Shown: one piece after another, positions 18,840-28,440 of the stretch
How positions within the stretch are numbered: the stretch's first letter is position 1
How the letters are laid out: each line of letters starts with the position of its first letter
Source: Amylostereum areolatum
Taxonomy: Eukaryota; Basidiomycota; Agaricomycetes; Russulales; Stereaceae
Direction: 5' to 3'
Length of the DNA stretch: 64,000 nt
NCBI GenBank assembly: GCA_012932865.1
Contig: SAXG01000021.1
Location: 558,001-622,000 of the forward strand
Position numbers and translations under genes: made by a program
Notes under the pieces: generated by a model
What the model was told of the DNA's origin: nothing
Database searches by the model: none
Seen by the model: the letters and a program-made list of their open reading frames with translations, nothing else

Positions 18840-19364
18840 TGATCTGTCATATTTGTCGATGCTCCACGCCGCATCATCTCCTTGTCTCCAACCACGACAT
18901 CTGTCATCGTTGGGGACCCGGCCTCGTCGCCGTCGCCGTCGCCACTCGTCGTCGACCTCACCGTCGACCTCGCCACCCGTCGTCGACCTCGCCACCCGTC
19001 GTCGACCTCGCCACCCGTCGTCGACCTCGCCACCCATTGTCGACCTCGCCGGAGCCGTCAACCGCTCTCCCTCAACAACGGCGCCCTTGTTGCCCTCGAC
19101 GCCCGTACCCCCGTCGCCTTCAAGTCCCACGCCCCCGTCGTCCCATCGTCCTCAGTGCCCATGCTCCCGTCACTCCCAACACACATACACCCCTGTCGTC
19201 CTCAACGCTCTGCGCCCAATGTCCATACCCCTGCCACCCTCACCCGCGTCATCCTTAACGGCCACGTCTCCATTGCCTGAACCCGTTGCCCTCGATATCC
19301 ATGCCCCCGTCGCCTCCAGGCTCCAACCCTCAACGCTCACTCCCTCTTCACCCTTTGCGCTCAA
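18840..19364. repeat. GC-rich array flanking gypsy copy A
   Basis: Low-complexity GTCGTCGACCTCGCC and CCCCCGTCGCC-type sequence, in the reverse orientation of the array at 28441-29289. Its last five bases, CTCAA, are one side of the target duplication of gypsy copy A. Open frames here are repeat artefacts. Confidence 0.65.
18946..19045. repeat. 18-bp tandem repeat, about five units
   Basis: Units of CCGTCGTCGACCTCGCCA follow each other nearly perfectly, with degenerate first and last copies. Confidence 0.8.
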
Positions 19365-19785
19365 TGTCAGAAACACAGTTTATGAGACCGATGAACCGCC
19401 TAAGTCGCGACGATGGGAGGAGCGAGAAGAAAATAGATTCGAGAGTGCCGGGGTCTAGGGTAGTGCAACGTGCGCTACAGTACCGTATGACGAGATGGAC
19501 AGTCTGAGAAAAAAGGGAAAAGGGATACTGTCCTTATATACAAGTGGGAACAATGGTGTGATGCGATGCGATAGTGGTGCGAGTGGGGGGAACAATAAGA
19601 AAGGAGTCATGGGGAGGAGGACGGGAGTCCGGAGCAATGATGTCATAGATAAGGATGCGGAACACCGTTCGGAAGTCCGGGCAATGACGTCGTTGGAGCA
19701 TGTGATGCGAAGGAAAGTCATGTGCCGTGACGCGTCGCGTGTACAAGGTCTGCAAACGAAGAAAGAAATGGAGCGATCTGTGACA
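19365..19785 (-). repeat. 3' LTR of gypsy copy A
   Basis: 421 bp; on the minus strand TGTCACAGATC to TTTCTGACA. About four differences from 29290-29710 but many from 26056-26475. The polypurine tract AAAGGGGGGGTAA (minus strand) adjoins at 19786-19798. Confidence 0.9.
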
Positions 19786-22700
19786 TTACCCCCCCTTTAA
19801 GACGCGCTTTCGCCTGGAGCGCGATGTCATCTGCAAGGGTGGATGCGAGAAAATCGTCAAAGGAGATGCCGAGGGAACGCACGGGGCGGGGCACATTTGG
19901 ATGGCGCTTGTGGAAAGCGTCAATCATGTCAGTAACCTTTGAGAGCGACAAACGTGGGAACCAGGTGTTTTCGGAGTCGGGATAGCCGGCCCACTTGACG
20001 AGGTACTGAATACCTTTCTTGTTACGAGTTGGTTTAGAGTCGACAATGTCTTCAACGTCGTATTCTTCTTCATCGTTGATGAGGTCTGGTGGCGGCTGTT
20101 CATAATTTGGCCCGTGAGCGGCTGTCTCCTTGTACGCGGTGAGCAGCGAGGCATGGAAGACTGGATGGATTCGCCACGTCTTCGGCAGCTTCAAGCGGTA
20201 GTTGACTGGGCTGATGACGTCAATGATTTCGAAGGGTCCAAATCGTTTGGCAGCAAGCTTAGCTTTCGGTCTCGTCGTCTTCAGGTTTTTGCCTTCTAGC
20301 CATACTTTGTCTCCGACGGCAAACTGCGTTGATTCGCTGACCGTGTCGCCATTGTAGTGCTTCATCAAGTCTGATGCGAGGGCAAGGCTGGCCTTGATCT
20401 CCTGTCGGACTTCTTCAAGTTGACGGAGGCGTTCTTCAACTGCGGGGACCTTTGAGGACGGGTTTACGGATGGGTACATTTTCGGGAGGAAGCCGTAGAG
20501 GACTTCAAAGGGAGCCTTTCCAGTAGCTACATGGGTGCGAGAGTTGTGAGAAAACTCGAAGAAGGGCAACCACTTCACCCAGTCATCTTGACGGTAGTTG
20601 CAGAATACTCGCAGGAACTGCTCGAGGTTCTGGTTCTCGTGTTCGGTTTGGCCGTCTGTCTGTGGGTGATACGCTGTGCTGAGGGCGGACTTGATCCCGA
20701 GCTTCTCGTTGAGTGTACGCATCACCTGTCCAGCAAATTGGGGTCCACGATCCGAGATGATCTTGTCCGCTAAGCCGTAGTGTCGGTATACCTTATCGAA
20801 GAGAATGTCGGCCGTGCCATCACTGGTGATCTTCGTTGTACATGGGGTGGTAACCACCATCTTGGTGAGGCGATCGACCACGACATTGACGGTGTTATAG
20901 CCTTCGCAGTCAGGGAGTTCGATGATGAAGTCGGTGGAGATGACGCCAAATGGTCGATCGGGTACTTCATTTGGGATCATGTCGACGTGGGGTTGGCTGC
21001 TCTGTGTCTTCGTCGACTGGCAGGTTGCGCATCCTGCTACAAAGTCGCGGACAAAGACAGACATGCCAGGCCACCAATATTCACGACTCACGAGCTCGTA
21101 AGTCTTGAAGCGACCGGGGTGTCCAGCCAGGGGCGATTCATGGTACATTTTGACAATGTCGCGTTGCAACTCGTCATCCGCAGGGACATATACCTTTCCT
21201 CTAAACAGGACCAGGCCTTCTTCGTAGTTCCACTCTTGAAGGTTCTTGACGAGTGTACGTGGTCCGTTTTGTAAGATGGCATCCAGGGCTTGAACGACCT
21301 CGATGTCCTTGGTTTTGCAGTCGCGGATACGTCGTCGGAGTTCGACATCACCGAGGGAGGTTACTGCTCCTGGCCTTGTTGCGCGTACTTGGAAGTACTT
21401 GGGGTCAAGCAAGACGCGCTCCTTGTTGTCGTTTTCAACACCATCCTTGTGATCGGGTCGTCGAGATATTGGATCCGGGCGGTGGGAAATTCCTGGTTTA
21501 TGAACGAGCGAGAAGTCAAATCGAGTGAGGAATAGAGCCCAACGTGCCTGTCGGCGGCTCAGCTTCTGTGCCGTCTTGAAGTGCTCCAGGTTCTTGTGGT
21601 CTGTCCAGATTTCGACAGTGTCGGGGGCGCCTTCGAGGTAGTGGCGCCAGGCTTCGAGCGCACGGATGATTGCAAGTAGCTCCTTGTCGTAGATGTCGTA
21701 GTTGCGTTCCGGTTCCGATAGGGCCTTGGACAGATACACCACTGGATGCCAGTGACCGTCATCGCCTTCCTGTGAGAGTATACCTCCAGTAGCAAAGTCC
21801 GAGGCATCAACTTCAACGAGGTAAGGCTTCTTTGGGTCAGGCATGACCAAGACGGGGGAGGAAGTAAACGCAGCTTTCAGTGCGTCAAACGCAGTTTGGC
21901 AGTTCGCCGACCAGTCCCATGTGCAATCCTTCTTTGTCAGGTCAAATAGGGGTCGTGCAACCTTGGAGAAGTCCTTGATGAAACGTCGGTAGAAGTTGCC
22001 AAAGCCAAGGAAGGATTGTACATCCTTGACCGTCCGGGGTGTCGGCCAGTCCTGGATACCAGCTACCTTGACAGGGTCCATGGCGATCTTGTCGTGTGAG
22101 ATAATGAGTCCCAGGTATTCAACGGAGTCTTGCTCAAAGACGCATTTCTCCGGTTTGAGGAAGAGGTCGTTGTCTTGCAAACGCTGCAGAACCTGCCGCA
22201 CTATGGCACGGTGTTCGTCCATGGTGCGAGTGAACACCAAGATGTCGTCCATGTAGATGATGACCTTGCCCGAGTCGATGAGATCCTTGAACAGTTCATT
22301 CATCATTACCTGAAACGTCGCAGGGGAGTTCATAAGCCCGAAAAACATCACCGTAGGTTCGAAGAGACCGCAATTCGTCTTGAACGCAGCCTTCCACTTG
22401 TCGCCTTCCTTGATGCGGACATTGTTGTAGCCCCAGCGAACATCCATCTTGGAGAAGATCTTTGCACCTTTGAGGCGGTGGACAATTTCAGAGATCAGTG
22501 GCAAGGGGTATTCATTCTTGACAGTGCCCTTGTTTAATTCTCGATAGTCCTGTACGGGACGCAGCTTTCCATCCTTTTTCTTCACAAAGAAGAACGGACT
22601 CGCCTGAGGTGACTTCGATGGGTGGATATAGCCCTTCTTCAGGTGGTCGTCGAGGAAGGTGTCGAGTTCGATCTGCTCGGAAGGTGAGAGGGGGTAGATC

Positions 22701-22879
22701 TTGCATGGTTTGGGTTCAAAGCCGTCTTTCATGTTGATAGCATGGTCCCATGGCCATCGGTCAGGAAGTTGCTCGGAGGTTTTCTTGTCGAATACAGGCG
22801 CAAAGTCGCGGTACGGCGGGGGGACTAAGTCTTCAAAGGTTTGCGGGCGTGTGTTTTCTTTTGAATGCTCTGCAAGCTC
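19718..22879 (-). CDS. pol: Pol of family 3: RT, RNase H, integrase, chromodomain
   Basis: A continuous frame on the minus strand. It follows a TAG at 22880-22882 that replaces a Gln codon (the other copy reads CAA). RT has [20 protein letters not shown] and YMDDILVF. RNase H has VEVDASDFATGG, YDKELLAI and WTDHKNLEHF. Then comes ISRRPDH with no stop where copies 1 and 2 have UGA. Integrase has HHCC (YHESPLAGHPGRFKTYEL, CATCQ) and DDE (STDFI, SDRGPQF, GQTEHEN). The chromodomain is YDVEDIVDSKPTRN ... YLVKWAGYPDSENTWFP. The frame runs through the polypurine tract (GGVMSQIAPF) into the LTR. Intact here except for the upstream TAG. Confidence 0.9.
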   Translation of the reverse strand, partial: ELAEHSKENTRPQTFEDLVPPPYRDFAPVFDKKTSEQLPDRWPWDHAINMKDGFEPKPCKIYPLSPSEQIELDTFLDDHLKKGYIHPSKSPQASPFFFVKKKDGKLRPVQDYRELNKGTVKNEYPLPLISEIVHRLKGAKIFSKMDVRWGYNNVRIKEGDKWKAAFKTNCGLFEPTVMFFGLMNSPATFQVMMNELFKDLIDSGKVIIYMDDILVFTRTMDEHRAIVRQVLQRLQDNDLFLKPEKCVFEQDSVEYLGLIISHDKIAMDPVKVAGIQDWPTPRTVKDVQSFLGFGNFYRRFIKDFSKVARPLFDLTKKDCTWDWSANCQTAFDALKAAFTSSPVLVMPDPKKPYLVEVDASDFATGGILSQEGDDGHWHPVVYLSKALSEPERNYDIYDKELLAIIRALEAWRHYLEGAPDTVEIWTDHKNLEHFKTAQKLSRRQARWALFLTRFDFSLVHKPGISHRPDPISRRPDHKDGVENDNKERVLLDPKYFQVRATRPGAVTSLGDVELRRRIRDCKTKDIEVVQALDAILQNGPRTLVKNLQEWNYEEGLVLFRGKVYVPADDELQRDIVKMYHESPLAGHPGRFKTYELVSREYWWPGMSVFVRDFVAGCATCQSTKTQSSQPHVDMIPNEVPDRPFGVISTDFIIELPDCEGYNTVNVVVDRLTKMVVTTPCTTKITSDGTADILFDKVYRHYGLADKIISDRGPQFAGQVMRTLNEKLGIKSALSTAYHPQTDGQTEHENQNLEQFLRVFCNYRQDDWVKWLPFFEFSHNSRTHVATGKAPFEVLYGFLPKMYPSVNPSSKVPAVEERLRQLEEVRQEIKASLALASDLMKHYNGDTVSESTQFAVGDKVWLEGKNLKTTRPKAKLAAKRFGPFEIIDVISPVNYRLKLPKTWRIHPVFHASLLTAYKETAAHGPNYEQPPPDLINDEEEYDVEDIVDSKPTRNKKGIQYLVKWAGYPDSENTWFPRLSLSKVTDMIDAFHKRHPNVPRPVRSLGISFDDFLASTLADDIALQAKARLKGGVMSQIAPFLSSFADLVHATRHGT

Positions 22880-23818
22880 CTACGCTTTTGTAAAGCCCGC
22901 GAGGATGGGTATTGCATCTGGATTAGGACCATCGGTTTCAGGGAGGATTCCGGCGCGGCGTAGTCCATTGATCTCCCAGTCTCGGAATACCATGGGCCGC
23001 TCGTCGTCGTCTTCAGTGAAGAGTCGTGCGGGTAGAGGGGAGCGATGGACCGTGCGGACGCGAACACCTTTGACTCTGCGTGCAGGAATGACATAAGTGG
23101 GGACTGGGGTCCAGGACACATATGTCGGCTCTGGGAAGGGATCGTCCACGACGAGAGGTGTCCTCGGGGTTTTACCTGCTTCAACCTTACGCTGTGATTG
23201 GACCGATGATGGTTTCCGTGGCTTGGTTGCGAGGTTCATCACAGGAGGTTTGGACAGAGTGCACGAGGGAGGGCAGCGGAGCATGTCAACACGGTCTCGT
23301 TGCCAGTCTATGGTGGGATTGTGCTCGTTGAGCCAGTCTGTTCCAAGGATCATGTCATGATCGCCGATGTCGGTGATGAAGAACTCAGCTTCTTCCTCAT
23401 GGTACGCCTTTGAATCTTGCGAGTATATCCGGATCCGCTGGGTCGTTGTGTGGCGTACCCAGCCCATGACGTTCTCGGTGCCATCCACGTTACGCACGGG
23501 GAACGGGTTTTCTAGTTTTCTTGTGGTAAGCTTCTTGCGTTCAACGAAGCTTCGGTTCAGGATAATTCCTTCTGCGCCGCTATCAAGCAGCGCGTCTGCA
23601 TCGATTTCTCTTTTGGTAACTCGTCCGATCAGCTTGACTTTGAGCATGATCAATGGTGTTTGCCTGTTCTTGGTGACAGTAGACAGATACAAACACGGGG
23701 GATACGATTGCTCACAGGTATGTATAGATGATAATACAGCGAAACGATTCGACGATGATACCAAAAGTCTCTTGCCTCCACCAGACGACGCGACTGGGGG
23801 GCATTTCAAAAATCCTGC
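22880..23818 (-). pseudogene. pol: Protease part of pol, family 3 left arm, ended by a TAG
   Basis: The -1 frame from the gag stop contains the protease (ALLDSGAEGIIL, MILGTDWLNEHNPTIDW) and the linker to RT. It ends at TAG 22880-22882 (GCG TAG GAG where the right arm has GTG CAA GAG), a likely C-to-T nonsense change. Sequence is identical to the right arm up to about the residues before MILGTDWL, then diverges sharply. Confidence 0.8.
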
Positions 23819-25551
23819 GATTCCAGGATATCCTTCAACAGCGCTACTGCCTGCTCCTTGCCTTCCGCGTCCAGATCCTTCAGCTGGCGAGTGATCGCCG
23901 CGATGGTTTTGGATGGGTCGGGAGCTGCTTTCGCAGTGGACGGAGCCGTGTTCGTCGGCAGGGGAGGGGCCTTGGACCCAGTCTCTACTGCGCCCACCCG
24001 TCGCGCACTCGAGTCGCGGTTGGGGCAGTCACGAGAGACGTGACCGGCTTGTCGACACATGAAGCACTTGCCTTCGCGCATCATCTTTGCGTGCTCGTCG
24101 TCCGTCAGCTTTGCAGGGCGGGTCGAGGTGTTGGTGAAGGCACCGACTCGGCGCGACGAGGAGTCATTGGTTGAACCGTTCGAGGTGAGCGCGACAGCCC
24201 CCTTGGACTGACTGCTCTTCCTCTCCGGGTTCTCTTCAAGCCACTGGTGGTTGATGCGGCGGGCACGCTCCTTCCACTCCGCGAGCTTGGTGGGGAACGG
24301 GTACGACCGGGCCACCTGCTTGCCGAGGTCATGCTGAAGTCCCTTCTTGAAAAAGTGGATTAGCACCTTGTCGTCGTACGCTGACATGGTTGCCAGCATC
24401 TCAAACTCGGTGATAAAGTCAGTGACGTCCCGGGTGGTCATTGCGAGCTCGTTGATCTTACGCTGAGCCTCTATCTTCGGATCAATGGGCACGAAGTCTT
24501 TGCCAAACCTCTCGAAGAGCTCTTTGTAGGAGCTATAGTGGAGTGTTGGGGGCGTGGAGTCGAGGGTGTCGGTGTCTTCCTTCTCGTCTTCGTCGGCGAA
24601 GAGTTCCATGTGGCGATGCGTGGCCCAGGCTTTCGCCGTGTCGTCCTCCATCAGGCTGAGGAGGAGCATCATCTTGGCGTCATCTGTGGCATAAACATCC
24701 TTGTTAACGCGCAGGAACATGCGGAGCTCGAGGGAGAACCGGAGGGTGTCGCGTCTATCGCCTTTGAATGGCTTTGGCTTGGGGCCGATCTCCCGCTTGG
24801 AGACAGCGGGTTTGGATTCGGTGTCAGACATCTTGTCGAAGGGGAGGGGGACGGTGAGGGATTGGGCGAGTTCTTGATCAAGGCGGCGTAGGGTTTCTCG
24901 TCGGCGTTCTTCTGCTTCTTCAACTTCGTCCTCAACTTGTTTTGCGACAAGGAAGTCGGCGGGGGTGAGGAATTGCTGGTTATGATGCCACGACCAGTGA
25001 TCTTGGACGGGACTGAACGAAGTGGGCTGCCACTCAACTACTGATTGTCCTGGGGTTCCGTTCTTGTTCCATCTATAGGCGTACCACTTCCCAGTTGTGT
25101 CGTTGTAGTTGATCCCTTCTGGGACTTCGATTACAGTATGTCGACGGGGTGGGGGCGAGTTGGGGGGCGAGTTGGTCGGAGGGGGGTTCAGGAAGCGCTG
25201 TAGAATGTCCGCAGCGGTGGCAAAATCCGATTCTTCGACGTAGGGTTGTTCGTCGCGGTCATTGAAGTACCAGTCTCGACGTTGCCGGTTTGGTTCGTCG
25301 TGCAGCCAACGTACGGATTCCTTAGTCTGCTGCGAGGTGAGGATATAGTATTCTTCGGGACAGTAGTCTCGAAAAACGCCTGGGGGGAGGTTTGGAGTGG
25401 GGGGACGAGGGGTTGTGGAGGACGTGATGATGGTCTAGAAGAAGTCCGCCGCGATGGGGCGACGGCCGAGGAGTTTCTTGGTGAGGTAGCCGGCTTTTAC
25501 TGCCTGGCGGATCTTATGTTCGTGGTGGCGGCGACGAAGGGTCTTACCCTT
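23371..25551. repeat. Homogenised inverted repeat, left arm (about 2.2 kb)
   Basis: Appears identical to the reverse complement of about 30212-32398, judged from agreement in all reading frames, yet both flanks of the tract are strongly diverged between the arms. This is what gene conversion around a crossover leaves. Confidence 0.75.
23806..24831 (-). CDS. gag: Gag of family 3, left arm
   Basis: 341 residues, identical to the right-arm copy at 30931-31956. Core with DDTAKAWATHRHMEL and ATMSAYDDKVLIHFFKKGL; CCHC knuckle CFMCRQAGHVSRDC near residue 257; C-terminal ESQDF-stop. The gag stop sits in GGATTTTTGA, and pol follows in the -1 frame. Lies within the homogenised tract. Confidence 0.88.
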   Translation of the reverse strand: MSDTESKPAVSKREIGPKPKPFKGDRRDTLRFSLELRMFLRVNKDVYATDDAKMMLLLSLMEDDTAKAWATHRHMELFADEDEKEDTDTLDSTPPTLHYSSYKELFERFGKDFVPIDPKIEAQRKINELAMTTRDVTDFITEFEMLATMSAYDDKVLIHFFKKGLQHDLGKQVARSYPFPTKLAEWKERARRINHQWLEENPERKSSQSKGAVALTSNGSTNDSSSRRVGAFTNTSTRPAKLTDDEHAKMMREGKCFMCRQAGHVSRDCPNRDSSARRVGAVETGSKAPPLPTNTAPSTAKAAPDPSKTIAAITRQLKDLDAEGKEQAVALLKDILESQDF

Positions 25552-26043
25552 GATAGTGGGACGGAGGACTGGTGGCGGGGTGGATTCCGGTGTGGGGATT
25601 GCGAAATTGTAGACAGTAGGGAAGTTGTGTCGGATGATCGATGGAGGTAGATGGGTGTTGGAGCAGGTGTGCCAGGTGGGGGAGTGAATTGAGAATTCGA
25701 ACCAGTTCCGATCTACGTCAAAGCACGCAACGACACGAGCGTAGAGGCAGAGGATTGTCTGCCTACCGTGATCGTGATTCCAGCGCCACTCATATATGCG
25801 GCAATTGACTCCGTGGACCTTCCAGGTATGTTCCCTACAGAGGAGTTTGAGAGCTCGTATGCGATCGACAGTAGCCGCGTTTGCTCGGGGCCAGGGGAAC
25901 GGGGCGTTGTGATCGGGGTTGAATGCTTGGAGATTGAAGGTGAGAAAGATCGGTTCGGCGGTGGGTTCCAGGGTGGGGGTTTTTAACGTCGTAGAGATGG
26001 CGAGGGAGGTATAGGGGAGAGGGGTGCGAGGTAGGCGTAGGGT
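24832..26043 (-). other. Pre-gag reading frame of family 3, left arm (subfamily B)
   Basis: On the minus strand a frame without ATG runs from near the LTR to a TAG at 25435-25437. It contains HTWKVHGVNCRIYEWRW and a basic end (GKTLRRRHHEHKIRQ), then stays open in the gag frame to the gag ATG. Up to about 25551 it differs strongly from the right arm at the DNA level but keeps the same protein motifs; from there it is identical. See 29713-30930 for discussion. Confidence 0.5.
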
Positions 26044-26053
26044 AGACTGTCCA
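26044..26053 (-). other. Self-complementary primer-binding site, family 3 copy B
   Basis: Minus-strand TGGACAGTCT two bases from the LTR; its complement AGACTGTCCA lies in the same LTR (26187-26196), about 35 bp after the TATA box. Confidence 0.7.
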
Positions 26054-26055
26054 GG

Positions 26056-26475
26056 TGTCAGAAACGCAGTTTATGAGACCAATGAACCGCCTAAGTCGCG
26101 ACGATGGGAGGAGCGAGAAGAAGATAGATTCGAGAGTGCCGGGGTCTAGGGTAGTGCAACGTGCGCTACAGTACCGTATGACGAGATGGACAGTCTAGGG
26201 AAAAGGGAAGAGAAATACTGTCCTTATATACAAGTGGGTACGATAGTGCGATGCGATGCGATAGTGGTGCGAGCAGGGGGAACAATAAGAAAGGAGTCAT
26301 GGGGCGGAGGACGAAGGTCCGGAGCAATGATGTCATAGATAAGGATGCGGAACCCCGCTCGGAAGTCCGGGCAATGATGTCGTTGAAGCATGTGATGCAA
26401 GGGAAAGTCATGTGCCGTGACGCATCGCGTGTACGAGGTCTGCAAACAAAGAGAGAAATGGAGCGATCTGTGACA
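26056..26475 (-). repeat. 5' LTR of gypsy copy B
   Basis: 420 bp; minus strand TGTCACAGATC to TTTCTGACA. Differs from the copy A LTRs throughout and resembles 34056-34332 at diagnostic positions (TTCCCTAGACTG, CCTTCGTCCTCCGCC). Confidence 0.9.
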
Positions 26476-27006
26476 TGTGGCACAGTCATGGCTGCGTCAT
26501 TGAGACGGTTACGAGCTGGGGCACAGTCGTAATCCGTCGTTTAGCGATGTCCTTCCTAATAAGGTAGTAGGAAATGGAATACCTTGATCGAGTTGTAACA
26601 AATCCTAGCACTGCATTTGGTGTCTCACGGAACAAGCTCGATGAGCATGGACGACGCATGTACAATGCAAAGAACAAGCTCATCAAGGAGAAGATCCCCA
26701 TGTCTGGTGCACGGCTTCCAAGCGGCGAACACCAGGCTCTTTATTTCCCCCTCGATGATCCAAAGTATCCAGGCCATTTCAAAGGCATGCTCAAAATTCT
26801 GGAGGAGCAGGGCTACAGCGTTGGGCACCTCAATGCCCAATGCACTGCATTTAATTGTCCCCCAGGGCGAACGGACTGCTGTTGCCGACACATTCTGTAT
26901 AATGAACCTAATTTCACGCATGTTGTATCCCTTCTTGAGATGCTCTGCCGGGATCATGGCTTCCGGGCCCTTATCCTCCCCAAATTTCACGGTGAGCTCA
27001 ACCCTA
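26476..27006 (+). pseudogene. N-terminal/central piece of a DDE-type transposase
   Basis: The frame from 26574 gives GEHQALYFPLDDPKYPGHFK, GMLKILEEQG, then CCCRHILYNEPNF and LPKFHGELNP, the pattern of fungal DDE transposases (acidic residues after LYFP, CCCR, PKFHCELN). It stops at TA 27005-27006, where a CATCAGC element begins. The missing IEQCWGYAKR half is at 174-393 on the other strand. The upstream end is cut by the LTR at 26475. The unusual G for C in GELN and the truncation show it is not functional. Confidence 0.72.
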
Positions 27007-27063
27007 CATCAGCAAAACTCTGAGTACTTGGGGTGAACTTGGACTTGGAGCAAGCACCTTGGG
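27007..27063. mobile_element. Left end of the CATCAGC element
   Basis: CATCAGCAAAACTCTGAG, then CTTGG-rich sequence, cut at 27064 by the hAT TIR. Partner of 394-435/9056-9335. Confidence 0.6.
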
Positions 27064-27842
27064 TAAGGCTCCAACGTTATAGTCTATTTACTGTCTATAA
27101 ACTGTTTATACGGTATAGTTTTACTATCTAGCTACCCCATCAGCTGTAGATAGTAAGTAGTGAGTATACTAGACAGTAGAGCTCTTCACGAGTGGCTATA
27201 CTCGTGAGTACCTGTATGAGTACCTGTAAGGCACATCCGTGGGTATTGCCATCCGCGGATACAAGTACTCGTGTGCCTGATACTCGTGAGAGTACAGGTA
27301 TGACTTTTGAGCTCACAGGTTACCTGTGCAAGTACCTGTCAAATACCTGTCAAGTACTTTGGCAGGGTTGATCTTGATATAATTACAGATAATAGCTGTT
27401 GGATTGATATAAGCATTCTCTCTTGTAGATCCTTATGTACTGTTGTTTCTATTGTGGCCCCTTTCTCATCTATTTCCTCTCCTCCCCTCACATATATAGC
27501 TGAAAGCCTTGTGCGGAATGCTGTATCATACTCTGATACATGTTTAACTGTACTTAAATGTTACTAGCATTATCTTTGCCTTGAAGATGGAGTGTCAATA
27601 TGCCTAACAGAGCTTCCAAGATGAGTCTAGGAAGGCCACTACTGCTGCTTGTATCATATTTTCTAGGAACGACAGGTACTTGTCATACCTGTGTATCCGT
27701 GAGTGGGAGTATCCGTGCCACAGGTACCTGTGTGCCTGATACTCGTGAGAGTGGGAGTATAAGATCTGGAGCCACAGGTACCTGTCTCAAGGTTGCAGGT
27801 ACCTGTAAGAGTACACTCGTGAAGAGCTCTACTAGACAGTAA
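27064..27842 (+). mobile_element. Left end of the broken hAT, with a nested 651-bp element
   Basis: 27064-27178 matches 36344-36458 with about three differences, starting with the TIR TAAGGCTCCAACG. After the nested element and its duplicated 12 bp, the hAT ends at AA (27841-27842), against CATCAGG. This is the same hAT position at which the opposite half ends at 18585. Confidence 0.8.
27167..27841. mobile_element. 651-bp TIR element with a 12-bp target duplication
   Basis: The element 27179-27829 has inverted ends GAGCTCTTCACGAGTG. TACTAGACAGTA occurs on both sides (27167-27178, 27830-27841) and only once in the intact hAT at 36447-36458, which is therefore the empty site. The interior is full of ACCTGT/ACTCGTGAG words in both orientations. 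No coding capacity. Duplication length suggests a Mutator-like mechanism (usually 8-11 bp), but the family is not identified. Confidence 0.75.
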
Positions 27843-28135
27843 CATCAGGAAAACTCCCGGTACTTGACAGTGACTTGGGGTCCTTGGGCAAGTCACCCAG
27901 GGCTCCAAGTCCCCAGCAATGTGCATCTTGGCCAAGCCGGGCCACTTTCTGGGCCAAGTACATATATACTTGCCAAGGGTGTCCAAGGCCAGCCCTAAGA
28001 AACCTCAAACCACTCCCCAAGTGCACCCAGATCAAGCTCAAGTACCCTCAAGCCAGGTTTGCATACATCAAGGATCTAGCCCAGGGGCTCCAAGCTCTTT
28101 GAAAGGTCCACTCAAGGATAGCTTTTGTTTTTCAT
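27843..28135. mobile_element. Left end of the CATCAGG element
   Basis: CATCAGGAAAACTCCCGGTACTTG, then CTTGG/CCAAGG-rich sequence. Partner of 18586-18830. Confidence 0.65.
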
Positions 28136-28440
28136 AAATCATATTTGTATTGACTTGTACTGAACACTACTAATAGAAGTACAACTAGTGCTAGGTACAA
28201 TTACCATATGTATAGTATGTATGATATGGAGGACAGACAGAAAGAAATGGGGAGGGCTCAACTGGAGTGGAGTTAAGTGAGCACAGTTGGGGTAAAAAAT
28301 ACAGCATGAGCATCTGGAACATCCTGCATACATCCATCACAATGTCAGTCCATCATTCGTATAAGAGGCAGGGCAGAAAAAGAAAAAAGGGGAGTGCACG
28401 CAATCAGACAGCATCTTCGACAAGCGCGCGCTCGGCGGCG
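28136..28440. other. No gene seen
   Basis: AT-richer spacer between the CTTGG-rich and GC-rich parts of the CATCAGG element. I recognise nothing in it. Confidence 0.5.

Larger units (their letters stand above)
19360..26475 (-). mobile_element. Gypsy family 3, left arm: chimera of copies A and B
   Basis: Reads LTR, pre-gag, gag, pol, LTR on the minus strand, but its two LTRs belong to different subfamilies. The 3' LTR (19365-19785) pairs with 29290-29710, and the 5' LTR (26056-26475) resembles the partial LTR at 34056-34332. Flanks CTCAA and TGTGG do not match each other, while CTCAA is the reverse complement of TTGAG at 29285-29289. I read this as the product of an inversion with exchange inside two inverted copies. 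Confidence 0.8.
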
